The position numbers and the translations under genes were made by a program. A stretch of 64,000 bases of DNA. It comes from Armigeres subalbatus. Its lineage: Eukaryota; Arthropoda; Insecta; Diptera; Culicidae. The notes beneath the pieces are model-generated. The model had not been told where the DNA came from. It did not search any database and saw nothing but the letters and a program-made list of their open reading frames with translations. Each line of letters begins with the position of its first letter. The first letter of the stretch is position 1. This document shows positions 43,490 through 55,142 of this stretch, piece after piece. Where the stretch lies: the NCBI RefSeq assembly GCF_024139115.2, contig NC_085139.1:10883533-10947532 (forward strand), read 5' to 3'.

Positions 43490-45740
43490 CCTATTGACCT
43501 AAAGATTTTTTTAAATTTGTAGATTCATTATTATATCAATGTTTGCTAGCTAGTTTTTATCAGTTTTTTTATATTCAATATTATAATCTAAACTTAGGAA
43601 TTATTTTTTAAAAATCACATATCGTAAGTTTCTCTTCAGTGATTTCATGAAATTCGTTCTAAGAATTCGCCTCAAAAAGTTTTCCATTCTCTCGGATTCG
43701 CAATTACACAAAGAAGTAGTACCGAAATAATTGCTGGACTTGTTAAACAACAACAAATTCTTGATTGAATTCCAGGCAATATATGTGAAATATGATAATA
43801 ATTGAACAAACTCTAGCATGAACTTCTGAAAAAAGCGAAAAAATATTATTATATTAGGTATATAAAGAATTGCAATTTGTAAATTTGAGCTCACTTCTTG
43901 ATATTCTTAGATTTGTAACTTTCAATAAAATTTCAGTAAAATATTCTACATATATATTCAGATTTTTTTTTTCGAAATAGGTTGCAAGAAATTATTGTGG
44001 TGAATGTTGTGAAAAAATGTGAACGACAAACCTCGGAAAATGTGCCATTCTTCATTTCAAGTTACTAACAGTTTTGCGCATTCTTTCATATTCTAGTTCC
44101 TAGCAATTAACTTTAATTCTTTAATAACTTTAATTCGTACTTCATGTACTACAATTGGCCGGGGTTTTGCCAAACCGCACCAAGCGGGTTTTTGACTGAC
44201 TTGTGATACTCGTACCAGGAAAACGGAAATCATTGAATATCAATGCATACGTACATTTGTTTTAGGATATTCTGGGTTATGGAGTTGAGGGATATCCGAT
44301 TTGATTTGCGATCAATTAAATCTGCTAAACGAAAGCTTGGACCGAAAAATAGCTAGTTTTTTGTTGACACTAGGTGCGATTTGGCAGAAACTCGACCAAT
44401 TTAAAAATAAAACCCGTCAATTGGACGTTTTTGTTCCTTTTTGCTGCACTTTCAAGGCCTTCATACTGTTTTACTAGTTAAAAAGCAATAAATTTAGAAA
44501 TACATATTTCACATTTTAACCCTTCCAATTTATTCGAATTGGAGAAAATCGCAGCAAGATAGATCTCATCCTACACACCGGCTTTTGAAGATCATTTTTA
44601 TTCACTGTATCTCGCCCCTCTGGTTAACATTGATTTTGCTTGTAACATGCATAAACCACAACCCAAGCTGCATTTCCTCACGAACGACCCACACAAATTC
44701 ACATTTTTTGTTTGATCTCCAACACCCGGCCAACGCGAAGCGAACACTCCCACGGCTGCAATGGGCTGTGTCGTTCATAATTGGAATGCCACAGCTTTTT
44801 GCTCTCGATCTCCCCAGCAGCCCGCAATTATCCAGCGGACCACTCGCTCTCTGTCTTTCTCATTGCACTCGTCGTTTGGTTGTCGTTGCTCCACTGGAAA
44901 AGGGTGAACTTGTGTTCCCACTCGACATTTCAGACGACCAACCGCTTGAAAATGATCACAAAATAACCGAAAGCAGGAAACCGGCGACGCGGACACTTTC
45001 ACATTTGGAACGCACTCGAGCGGATCACGCGATCTGTTACTCCCTTTGCTGGTCTCCACCCTATCCGTTAGAGTCATAAACTTTCGTCGCCATTAATCAT
45101 TAATTCTCTACTAAAAGCCGGTCTGGTTGTGAGTCACTTCTCTACTTTTTGATCAGCTAGTTTTGAAAGTAACCTTTCCGTATTTTATGAGATTTAAAAA
45201 AAACGTCGAGGTTAATGTTGAAGATTGAATTAGAAAAATTCAAGATGGAATCTGGGAATCAAACTAATCTACTAAATAGTCACATTTTCATAAAAAATTA
45301 TAGATTTAACTGACAGCTGTGAATTTATTCAAAATTTTATTTTGAAAGTCACTCATTGTTTAGTAATCAAAATGTTATTATTATCTCTATTAGAACCAGC
45401 TTTTCACAATTTCAAAAAGTCTTAGGAATCTCTCCTGTATTGTGAGCTGCGGACGTCATATTTGAATGACCTCTTGCCGGCCGGTTACAAAACTTAGACC
45501 TGAAGTACGGTCTCAAAAGAGAAACACACGCGAGGCAGACAATAACCTTTTTTAACAATCATCTCCAAAGTTGGCATCATCGAATGGGAAGAAGATGGCG
45601 TTTGCCAGCGTGGCCTCCCGTTTTTCCCCCCGCACAAGTGGATGATGAGGTCGATAGACATGCAATGATGGAACTATTCGGCACACCACTCAGAGTCACG
45701 ACAAGCACAGAACATTTTCACCATGCACTTTTTTGCTCCC
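43490..45740. other. AT-rich intron sequence, no gene supported
   Basis: The 164-codon ORF at 44585-45079 (plus) and its 100-codon antisense match nothing I recognise; the plus one starts with a hydrophobic run and is Pro/Ser/His-rich. It may be chance in the GC-richer patch 44660-45070, which could equally be an intronic regulatory region. Confidence 0.35.
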
Positions 45741-45748
45741 GAACATAC

Positions 45749-45883
45749 CTTGAGGAATTCCGGCTTCAGATGCTCACCGGCCATCAGATTGGTGAGCTTG
45801 AGATTCAGCTCCACGCCAACGGCGGCCGCGGCCATCTGAACGGCACGGCACGGGGCAGATCCTGGCAGATAGTAGAAATCCAT
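45749..45883 (-). CDS. GSTD1: GSTD1 shared first coding exon
   Basis: 45 codons from ATG 45883, [20 protein letters not shown] to LKPEFLK, ending in phase 0 at donor GTATGT. It encodes the first part of the thioredoxin-like domain with catalytic Ser9 (SAPCRAV). It is complete only when spliced to exon A, B or C. Compared with exon 1 of the 10.5 kb gene it is about 80% identical over 45 residues. In An. gambiae and An. dirus the orthologous gene has the same plan with one shared coding exon and four terminal exons. Confidence 0.95.
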
Positions 45884-45910
45884 GGTTTCTCTCTAACGGA
45901 AAAAAGAAAC
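45884..45910 (-). promoter_or_regulatory. GSTD1: Likely 5' UTR splice acceptor of GSTD1
   Basis: On the minus strand, TTTCTTTTTTCCGTTAG is followed by AGAGAAACC and ATG, with AG at 45893-45894. The polypyrimidine tract next to the start codon suggests an upstream non-coding exon, as known for An. gambiae GSTD1. I could not place that exon; 46000-46640 is a candidate area. Confidence 0.55.
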
Positions 45911-47108
45911 ACGTTTCAAGACTCGTTGTAACTAATTATACACCTCTAGTTTTTAAAAAACTAACCGAGTTTTGTAGTGAGATTGCAGAAAAATCAAACT
46001 AATTAAGCAACAAAACGACCTGTACCAGAAGGCACCACACTTTGATCTTCAACCAGCGAAGGGTACGAATCAACTGACGCTGAACGTTCGTCGTTTTTTC
46101 GAGATATACCGCTGGGGCCGGGGCAGTAAAAAAACGCTTCCACGCGCCCGGTCGAGACGGTAGGAATGAGACAGACACAGCAAATCAATAGCCCCCTCAA
46201 ACACAATGCCCCCAAGCCGGCGCCCCCCAATGCACTGTGCCCCACCCGGACCGGACCTACGACGGCGACGACGACGACGGACGCTGCAATTTCGATGCTG
46301 GGCGGTTGGGCCGTTGTCGTCGCATGACTCGCAATATCGGCCTTACTTGACACGATCAGTGGAGCGGAGTGGTGGCGGGCGGGAGTGCAACCGGCCGGTA
46401 ACATTAAATTTGTTTGAACCGGCTTCTGCTACAACGACGTCGGCGTCAACGCCAACAACGACAAACACATTGCTGGACGTGTGGAAGAGCTCTGTAGTAG
46501 GCTGGTGAGTCAATAATGTTGTCTGTTTCGAGCAGTCTCTACGCAACGCAAATATGACTGGGTTGTAGTCATGGTTTGGAGCAAGCTCGGTAGCTTTGAT
46601 TCGTGACAATATTTTTGGCATTCACATCGAAACCGTCTGGAACAGTTGTGTCATGGAATGAATTAAATAATAGGCATGTGTTTGTAGTATTAGAAATTCA
46701 AGGTGCATATATCATAATCAAACATACAATTTATTTAATTTTAAATCACAAGAAACTGTTATACAAATTGGCACCCTAGAATACATCCAAGAAACGCAGT
46801 GCACTGAATGATGTCAGCGACACAATGAATTCAGTAGTTTTAGTTAATCGGAGCATTTTCACACGCACGTTAATCATGATTAATCCTGATGTTAGTCAAC
46901 GATGACAGTGCGTATTTTCTACTATCCAAATTTGTCACTGACAAATAATTCCTAAAAGCCTGCATTGTGAAATAAGGTTTATAAGAAATCACAGTAAAAT
47001 CATGTGTTGTGCAATATGTCTATGCCAGATTATAAAAGACTCAAGACTTTTTTTTATATTTTTTTTGTGATATTAAATAAAATAATAAAAATAATAAAAT
47101 AATCTTAA
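45911..47108. other. GSTD1 upstream region, no gene supported
   Basis: GC-rich patch 46040-46480 with (CGACGA)n at about 46262-46280 and low-complexity short ORFs on both strands. It probably includes the GSTD1 promoter and a non-coding exon on the minus strand, but no TATA box or initiator can be assigned with confidence. Positions 46640-47100 are AT-rich. Confidence 0.35.
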
Positions 47109-47360
47109 TCTATATACATAAAAATGAATTTCTTTCTGTCTGAACCTTATAGACTCCGAAACTACTTAACCGATCGGCGTGAACATTTGTATGCAGATGT
47201 TTTTTGGGGCCGGGGAAGGTTCTTAAGATGGTTCGAGACTTCTCCCTCCTTTGGAAAGGGGGGGCTCCCATACAAATGAAACAGAAATTTCTATATAACT
47301 CGAGAACTAAGCAGAGAATAAACCAATTTTAGGCGAAACGAAGTTCGTCGGGTCTGCTAG
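47109..47360 (+). mobile_element. Helitron-like non-autonomous element
   Basis: Begins TCTATATACATAAAAATGAA, contains GGGGCCGGGGAAGGTTCTTA and GGGGGGGCTCCCATACAAAT, and ends ACGAAGTTCGTCGGGTCTGC + TAG (terminal CTAG). There is a short hairpin (CGAAGTTCG) about 10 bp before the end, no TIR and no target duplication, as in Helitrons. A second Helitron-like start (CTATATAATGAAAATGAGTT) follows at once. Confidence 0.7.
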
Positions 47361-48900
47361 CCTATATAATGAAAATGAGTTGAGACTTCCTTCCTGACGA
47401 TTTGACTCGCGAACGGGTTGACCGATTTGCAATATTTTTTCCCTAATCGATTCGTTTTGGGAACCGCAAGGTTTGTATAAACAAAAAGTTGGTTAAAATA
47501 AAAGGGAAATGTAAAAAAACATTAGAACACAATTTTGAGTCGGCTGTTGAGGAAAACCGTTCACCGTAACTTGGGAAGGGAAGGAAGTGTTGATGTAGTA
47601 CTTACTTAACGAGAGGCCCTCGACTCAGCGACACCCTCAGAAGTACCACGGAGTTGGATATTGGAGAAGGTATTGGGTGGGTCAGGATTTGCCTGTAGCT
47701 GACAATATGACCATGGTAGATCTTACACCGTAACACACCACGCAAAGGTGTCTACCCAGCGTTACGGGGAATCCAAGGTGGAGTATCAATAATAAATTAT
47801 TGAACAGGCCAGTAATTTGAATATTAAACTTTTGTTCGATGTTATTTGATGCTTCGAATGTTGGTGGGAGAGGAGTGTGGGAGTTGTGGGGCCATATTGA
47901 CTGCCATCGTGGTACTGTTCCAACTATGTCCTTAAGTAATTACTTCCTACTGCCAAATATGTTTACATGCTCATTTATTATGTATTTGTTGTTGTTTGTG
48001 TTACGTCACATGGATTCAGTCGGTACCTGCGGTTGGTCGGGTATTGCTGGTTGAATTAAATTGATTTTGCATGTCCGTTGATTGGTTCTGCTGTTCGTGA
48101 CGAGGCTGGCGACGCTCTAGCTCCGGTATCGTACTGCGAACGGTGGTGACAAGTGGGGTGCTGAATAATGACCGGAAATGTCGGTCGATTCACGAGATTT
48201 CTGAACAATGTTTCGGTCAATGGTCGAACGGGTCTCTCCATTTATGTTGGGCCACGTGCACAGCGATCTCGTGCCGAAATATCCGTTTCCGCTTGTCCTG
48301 CCGCTCAGGGGACGAGAAGATGTCGAACAAGTAGTGTTGCGATGGTCGTTATGATGTCCAAGACTGGGAGTCCTTTGACAATAACATCCGATGAGCAGTT
48401 GAGTATAAGTACCCCGCTGACGTTTCCCGACCTCTTCAAGATCGTCCTCCAAGCCACTGGTTCAAATATCCCACATACCAGTAGGAAACTCAGACATAAA
48501 CTGCCTTCGTTGGCTGTCGGACGAAACGCATCGTGTTGTAAAGACCAGAAGGAAGGCCCTCGAAACTCTCGCGAGGCTTCTCCCTGGCCATCTGGGAAAG
48601 GTAGATGCATTGAAAAATCATAATCAGAAAACCCAAGCAATGAGAGGACTTCCTTGACTTCGTCAATCCGGCACAACCCGCATTCTATAGCCCTATACAT
48701 CTCAAATTGCCTGACCGTACCATTTCCGATCCATCGGAGGTTTCCACCGTCCTCGAGGAAAATTTTATTTCACTTTTGTCGCTAAAAGCTAGTCACTAGA
48801 TCTTTACCGTTACCGATAATCCTGTGCCTTTAAAAAGGTTCAAAATTATTTGATTTCTTTACGCACACTGAGATAGATTCTTTGTTTGTTTTATTTCTTA
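47361..48900. other. Unassigned, moderately GC-rich; no confirmed gene
   Basis: Starts like another Helitron-type 5' end (CTATATAATGAAAATGAGTT and GCGAACGGGTTGACCGATTT). ORFs at 48168-48623 (plus, 151 codons) and 48305-48700 (minus, 131 codons) overlap on opposite strands; neither resembles a family I know. Confidence 0.35.
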
Positions 48901-48904
48901 TGGT

Positions 48905-49143
48905 TGTTATCAAAATTGTGACGACCCAAGGACTCTGGAATTCGTTGACCTGCTCCAGAATGATGCGGAGAGTGATAATATGGTCCACACAGAATCTTCC
49001 AGCATGTAATCAGTCTGCTGCCGCCGGAAAGTGGCAACGATCTTCTTTCAAATCCAGGGTAAGATAACTTGGCATTGAATTTTAAGAATGTCACACAGCA
49101 ACCTAATGCCTCGCCAGTTATCGCATACAGTCAGGTCGCTCTT
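48905..49143 (-). pseudogene. Family A non-LTR reverse transcriptase fragment
   Basis: Minus-strand frames read KKSDLTVCDNWRGIRLLCDI, FRRQQ and WTILSLSASFWSRSTNS, matching the segment of the 20.1-22.3 kb element around 21030-21230. Frameshifts and internal changes show a dead copy. Confidence 0.75.
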
Positions 49144-49145
49144 TT

Positions 49146-49660
49146 TGCCTTTCTCATATACTAAGTATACGTAAAAGCTATATGTTCGCTCCAAAAACAA
49201 ACTTTTTATAGAAGGCTCGGAGACCCATAATGTTATATACCAATCGACTCAGCTTGACGAATTGAGGTGATGTGTGTGTGTGTGCGCACCAAAAGAGCAA
49301 AAAGTTTAGCTCACTTTTTTGTACTTACCCTCAATCGAATCCTCGCAACAGGTTGCATTCGACGCAGTATCCTGCCTCATTATATCCTATTGCAAGTTGG
49401 CCGGATCGGACTATGGGCTTGGAAGATATGGCCAAAATACTTTAGCTCGCAACAGATTGCATTCGGCGCAGAGTTATTTCCTATTGAAAATTGTCCGGAT
49501 CGGACTACGGGCTCAGAAGTTATGATCAAAATACTATTTGTTTCTGGTTGCTGCGACTCTCTCTTCTTCATTGACGAAAGAGTCCGTCCATGCTCGCTTG
49601 TCCCGTGGCTTAAGCCAAACTTCCTAGTGCTAAGTGAGTGAGAACAACTCAACTTATAAT
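49146..49660 (+). mobile_element. Dispersed mosquito repeat, copy C
   Basis: Starts GCCTTTCTCATATACTAAGT like copy A, followed by CGACTCAGCTTGACGAATTG, (TG)n and CTCGCAACAGGTTGCATTCG. The TTGCATTC section is repeated (about 49345 and 49450). The right end is not clear. Confidence 0.65.
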
Positions 49661-49682
49661 AAACTTATATATATATATTTCT

Positions 49683-50165
49683 CCGGAACCGGATACCAGC
49701 GTACCGGAACCTGTGCTAGAGTGGCCACATGGGTTCAAAACCGTTGAATTATAGCTACATTGGTCATATCTCGTCGCGGTAGTGTCATTTGGTGTGTCGC
49801 ATGATAGGGTCTTCTTGAATTTGGATTTGTTCCTCCGGATACCGGAGTATCGGAACCTGTGCTGGAGTGGCCACTTGGGCTCAAAACGGTTGAATTATAA
49901 CTCCATTGGTCACATCTCGTCGCGGCAGGGTAATTTGATGTGTCGCATGATAGGTTTTAGGCAAATTAGTAATTGGTCCTCCGGAACCGGATACCGGCGT
50001 ACCGGAACCTGTGCTAGAGTGGCCACATGGGCTCAAAACGGTTGAATTATAGCTTCATTGGTCATATCTCGTCGCGGCAGTGTCATTTGATGTGTCGCAT
50101 GATATGTTTCACGCAAATTTGTAATTGGTCCTCCGGAACCGGATACCGGAGATTCCGGTTCCGAT
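49683..50165 (+). repeat. Three tandem copies of a ~150 bp unit
   Basis: Each copy has CTCCGGAACCGGATACCGG, GGAACCTGTGCTAGAGTGGC, TCAAAACGGTTGAATTATAG, TTGGTCATATCTCGTCGCGG and GTGTCGCATGATAGG. Copy starts are at about 49683, 49832 and 49980; a fourth begins at 50132 and stops early. No function known to me. Confidence 0.85.
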
Positions 50166-50787
50166 ATGTCAGATATTGTAAGCGATATGAGTCCGTTGAT
50201 GTCCAGATATCGATTCCAGCCAATCATCTGTTAGTACTTTTATCATTTCGAGCCATTTTCAGTGGAATATTGTTATTGAAAATTAATATAGGATTATTTA
50301 TCTATAAAAATATGTGAGGTGTCCCTTATATTTCCGACCATTTCTCCGGACTGGAATCTTAGAACCAGAAGGCATTTGTATAACTGTTTAAATTATGAAA
50401 ATCGGTCCACTGTGTCAAAAGTTATGACCAAATGTATAAGCAAAGTGTCCTCCCAGTCTTTTAAGGGTTAATTTGGAAAACAGCCAGGCTATCAAGCGCA
50501 CCGAAAGACTTACGTGAGGTCTACATTATGCCCGGAAAGGATTGCCAAATGGGTGGCCTCGTGCCACCGGAAAATGACCAGCCGAATACGTTAGGTGAGA
50601 GGTTCTAAAACTTTTGGATATGCGACCCACCTAGCTGAATCCCATATTGCTTGCGACCCACCAGGTATTAAATGCATTGATTTTGTGAAATTAGATAAAA
50701 ATGAGTTCGCATAGGATTGGACAAATCATAAAATTGCACAAATTGCTTTTTATCCCATCATTGTATTTGTCAAAATTTCGTCATTTT

Positions 50788-53175
50788 TTGACGTAGAACT
50801 ACGTCTGTCTTTTCTATTGCAAAATTGAAAAAAGATTGCAAAAAATAGAAAAACGTCACGAAAATATGATAGACTTTGGTCGTTAATATCTCAGCCGTTT
50901 CTCGCTAGATCTTCAATTTTCTTGGGCCATTCGATCAAGTAAGAGTCAACGCTCCATACCCGATGTACACTGAAGTCATTTTTTACGCGGTTATTTTTAC
51001 AGGCATCGCATTTTATGCAATTTTTTTCACTTGAATTTCGGGATTTCCACGGTTTATTCAGACATATTTTGGGATTTACGCGTTTTTTTCATATCATCCG
51101 CGTGAATACCAACTCCATTGTGTTACAATATTTATGTATGATAATATTTACTATTGAAAACTTGCTAAAAGTTTAGCACTCGGTTTCGGTAAATCAGTTA
51201 ATCTCGTAAGTGCATCGTAAGCTTCTTCTTCCATAGCACTACATTCCAACTAGAACTTGGGCTGCTTTTCAACTTAGTAATCTTTAATCATTTCTTTAGT
51301 TATTGCTGTTCCAGAGAAAACTTTCCCCTTTCCGGTTCAATTTTCAAACTATAGCAGCTGACACTTCATACTTTTTCTCTGCTGTTTGGCATGGCATTCT
51401 TCGATGAGAACGACAAATAATAAATTTTTGTTTCAGTGTATTGAAGATTTTCAGGTTGCGGTAGAACTTTGACAGTTGCGGAAGAACATAGAGGAATCCG
51501 CAAAATGGAGAATTTTAAAAAGATCCGCAATATTAATTGAAAGCTTTCTATGACCGTCTTTGCATTAGTATGTATCTTTGCAAAGTCAATGGATACACTA
51601 TGCCCTGTGTGTCGAGAATGTTTCCCACCCGAAAACACCCTAGATCGGATCAAGAATCGATCTCGCCATCTCCGGATTCTGCGCCTTTGTTCGCAAGGAT
51701 AACTGGAGACCAAATCGAATTTTGTTTTTGATGCCAAATTATTTAAAAATGCATGAAACGTCGAGATCTGATGTTACCTCAAATTTTTTATTTTTTTTTT
51801 GAAAAAAATCGGTTTTTTCTCTTAGAACCTTTCTGGGGAAATTTTTTTCATCGAATTTTAACACCGGACGACACGAAAACGTTTTCGTAGCCAAAAAATA
51901 TCCCCCTATGCAAAATTTTGGGACAATCGGACATGATTTAGGGGTAGGTAAAATTCAACAAAGTTTTGAAATTTTAACCCATGCAAATGCAAGTGTAAAC
52001 CGGAGAACAAGTTGGAGTCCTTTGACATAAAAAAAACAAAAAAAACTTTTTTTTTCTTTTAAAGTAACATTAGATCTCGACGTTTCATGCATTTTTAAGT
52101 CATTTGGCATCAAAAACGAAAATTCGATTTTCGACTTTTCCTTTGGTAAAAATTTCAAAACTTTGATGAATTTTAGGCACCCCTAAATCATGTCTGATTA
52201 AGCTCAAATTTTGCATGGGGTCATATTTTGGGGTAATGAAACTTGTTAGCAATGTTGTTTTTTTTTAATTTCAACGACACATTTTTCCCATACATTCCAT
52301 TGGCACCCTACTGTAGAGGGGCTCGGAATCTTCTTCGCTGTTGCAGTGGATGCGTTCTGGGAAACTTTTTTCAGCTCGTTTTAGCTGATTCCTAGGTGTC
52401 TGCTGGAGTAAACGCAAAGTCCGACGCAACTCACGTGAAGGAATAATAATTATTATCAATAAGCTTTCAAGCTGCATTGTCGTGTCTACTCTGACTTCCT
52501 CCATAGGATGACCACCAAACGCCGTTGACAGTCCAGCTTTTACGATGGGCTTTACTGTAATAAGCTACCGGGGTCTTAAACTAACTTTGTGGGGGTGTTT
52601 AGTCTCTGCTCCAGTTTGCATCGGTAATGGTTGTAGCGGTATACTATCAGCCAGGGTTGTGCTGAACCATTCTCATACGATAATTATTGGAAATATCATT
52701 TGATAACTTCTCAGGTCTCGCCTACTAGTTGTCATCAACGATAACTTTTCAAATTTTGGAATTGTTTGATAATTAACACAAAATTATCCAAGAAATTATC
52801 ATTTTAATGTAAACCTAACTAATACCAAGTTATTGTCAACAATGAAGTTCAATCGGATGTTTGGCATTGTGTTTTGGTGTTATATATGAAAATAAGTTCA
52901 ATCGTAGTATTTACCAATGATTCCAATCGAGATACAATTATCGAACAATTCTTACTCTTATTTATTCTTAATTCAAATGTTGGTTTGAAGATTATATACA
53001 TCATCAGGGCTCGTAATGTTCACTCGATCTCAGGAGCACAGGATAAACAACGAAAGCTGATTCACACTGGACTTGAAAAACGCTTGCTTGTCTCATCGCA
53101 CAGAAAATTCGAAAACCTGTACATTACATACAACTACGTAGTTCAACGTCACCTTTGTGTACAACCCGTCTGCAC
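50788..53175 (+). repeat. Dispersed ~1.8 kb block, copy 2, with a further insertion
   Basis: Parallels 27237-28998. Relative to copy 1 it gains about 51300-52310, including a foldback with arms GATGCCAAATTATTTAAAAA (about 51729) and the inverse TTTTTAAGTCATTTGGCATC (about 52093-52112). It lacks the two small insertions of copy 1. Confidence 0.8.
53005..53119. mobile_element. Short CAGGGCTCG..CGAAAACCTG MITE
   Basis: Deleted relative of 15433-15993, sharing CGTAATGTTCACTCGATCTC, AGGAGCACAGGAT and AAAAACGCTTGCTT..GTCTCAT. The flanks TACATCAT and TACATTAC are similar but not identical. Confidence 0.7.
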
Positions 53176-53179
53176 CTTT

Positions 53180-53480
53180 TTTTTTAATTGGATGTGGATT
53201 GGATTTGGATGGGATTTGAATTGAATTTGGGTTGGATTTGGATTGCATTTGAAATTTATTCAGATTTGATTTGAATTTGATTTCGATTTGATTAGAATTG
53301 GATTTCGATTTGATGAGAATTGGATTTGAATTAGATTTGGATTGGATTTGAAATTAATTTTAATTGGATTTTGAATAGACTATTGGATTTTGAATTTGGA
53401 TTTTGAATGAATAGATTTGGATTTGATTTAGATTGGAATCGAATTGGATTAGGATTGGTTTTAGATTGGGCTCGAGGCCA
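53180..53480. repeat. GATTTGGATTGAATTTG low-complexity tract
   Basis: TTGGATTTGAATT-type hexamer repeats. The 73-codon minus ORF at 53331-53552 (NPNPIRFQSK) is a product of the repeat. Confidence 0.85.
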
Positions 53481-53860
53481 AGATTTGGATTGTATAGGAC
53501 TTCTTTCTACTTGTCCAAATATCGTATAACAAAAAAAAGGCCGTTGAATCATCCAATCATTACCTAGATCCTAATTCAAAATATGGCATGGATTTGTGGT
53601 AACAAAAAAATAGTCTTTCGCGACCCACCACTGCACAGCACACGACCCCCCTGGGGGTCGCGACCCACAGTTTGGGAACCTCTGCGTTAGGTAATTGTCG
53701 GGGACAAAATAGTACTTACGTGTCGTCCGTAACTAATCAGAGGAAAACTGATTGCTTTGCAAACGTATTGTAAGTCATGGCCTGCTGACGCTCAATTCAA
53801 ATTATGTTGCGTTGGCGAAGTTGCGTATAGCGAGTCACGTGAAATGAAAGATCAATAATA

Positions 53861-54006
53861 CTAATGACACACTGGTGGTATAAGTACCATGGTACAAGAA
53901 TCTTGATATGAGTTCCGTACCGATTATTATCTTTATCAAAGACAGTCTTGGTATAATTTTCTTGTCCTCTTGTACCATGGTACAAGTACCACAGGTGTGT
54001 CCTTAG
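53861..54006. mobile_element. 146 bp inverted-repeat element
   Basis: Left CTAATGACACACTGGTGGTA and right (reverse complement) CTAAGGACACACCTGTGGTA are inverted, and TACCATGGTACAAGA occurs in both arms. No clear target duplication. Confidence 0.65.
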
Positions 54007-54982
54007 CTTTATGGAACGTACAAACGGTCAAGCAGTTGGAACAACATTACTCCACCTCTCGTTTATTCAAATATCCATCAAGTTTTACCAACAGCGGCAC
54101 AAACAATCAATTTATTCGACCAACAATATCACACACGAACGACCGAAGCGCCAACTTGAGCACCAACCATCAAAAAATATATGGGGGTTTGTACAACTTC
54201 ACTACAAATGCTCAAACATGTTCGGCGAACCTTGAATCCACCCCCGACAACTCAAACCAAAATCAAACCGTTTTATTTTCTTCCAACCGAGCCGCCTACT
54301 GTCAAATGGTTGTTCGAACAACTTCATACACGTTCAAACAAAGCAGCAACCGAAGCGTTTTCTTGGGGGCGGAGTCAATGTTCGTCAAACTGCTTGACTG
54401 GTGTGTACGTTGCATAAGATAGATATCGGACATCGTCTTTGACATTTGTCGAATATCTGAATTGTCATGGACTAAGTACTCTCAAGTATGTCCAGCACGA
54501 ACATGTGGCTCAAGTGATACATAGGCTAAGTATCAACAATTCATATCAGAATCGCCTTTTGTGTTCGTTTAGTTCTGTCAATCAAGCTCACATTTAGATA
54601 ATGATGAGCACATATGCATTCAGAAGCCGATTGATTTGATCACCAGTTTCATTTGAATTTAATTTTTTTTTCGAAACCTTCAATTTTAATTTCAACATCA
54701 CACTGCACATTCAGCGAAAATAGTGACTCCTTCTGCTTTAGGATTGAGTGCCGTTAGCGTTATTTGGCTCTAGAATGGGAAGTCAAATGCTGATGCAGAA
54801 GGGACAAGCGAGCATGGGTGGAATTCCTGGCCGACGAAGAGGAGAAAGCCGCAACCATTGGTAATATTCACCTCCTGTACGATATTTCACGACGTATTTA
54901 CGATAACTGACGGTACACCATGTTACTGTGCATTATTCTCAAAGCTCTATAAAGCGATTGGTTAACCGGACACAAGAGAAAA

Positions 54983-55142
54983 GGAAAGATCCATTAATTG
55001 CGTAACGCAAAAATGAGACATTTTCAACCCGCCCTCCCCCGTATGTCACACTTTTTGTATGAAACATTTGAAAATTTTGTATGGATCGTCGCACTTTGCT
55101 CAAACCCCCCGCCCCCAAGCGTTACGTAACTGGACGCTCCCA
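54983..55142. mobile_element. Second copy of the TAA-type 160 bp MITE
   Basis: Contains GATCCATTAATTGCGTAACGC and the inverse GCGTTACGTAACTGGACGCTCC, plus TCACACTTTTTGTATGAAAC, as in 27703-27862. The left end is slightly altered (GGAAAGATCC). The target duplication is not clear. Confidence 0.75.

Larger units (their letters stand above)
34713..45748 (-). other. GSTD1: GSTD1 intron between shared exon and exon A
   Basis: 11,036 bp with donor GTATGT (minus strand, starting 45748). Exons B and C use the same donor with introns of 11,666 and 12,393 bp. It contains the 7 kb satellite (35168-42216), a copy of the dispersed repeat (42341-42696), a hAT-like MITE (43091-43478) and AT-rich unique DNA. 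Confidence 0.85.
50597..53684. mobile_element. 3.1 kb hAT-like element (CAGAGGTTC..AAACT ends, 8 bp duplication), non-autonomous
   Basis: Left end GAGAGGTTCTAAAACTTTTG and right end (reverse complement) CAGAGGTTCCCAAACTGTGG are inverted. GCGACCCACC lies near each end. CGTTAGGT flanks both sides (50589-50596, 53685-53692). No transposase ORF; the inside is largely block copy 2 (50788-53175) and a GATTTG-rich tract. Confidence 0.85.

Noticed and set aside
44585..45079. A 164-codon plus-strand gene within the GSTD1 intron
   Set aside because: No recognisable domain, antisense ORF of similar length, and low-complexity Pro/Ser/His content. Left as unassigned.
45584..45931. Plus-strand ORF of 115 codons over the GSTD1 first exon
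   Set aside because: It is the antisense of the shared exon; the minus strand gives the conserved GST sequence with correct splice donor.
48168..48700. Overlapping 151- and 131-codon ORFs on opposite strands as possible genes
   Set aside because: Neither resembles a known family and the area is flanked by mobile remnants. Not enough to call a gene.
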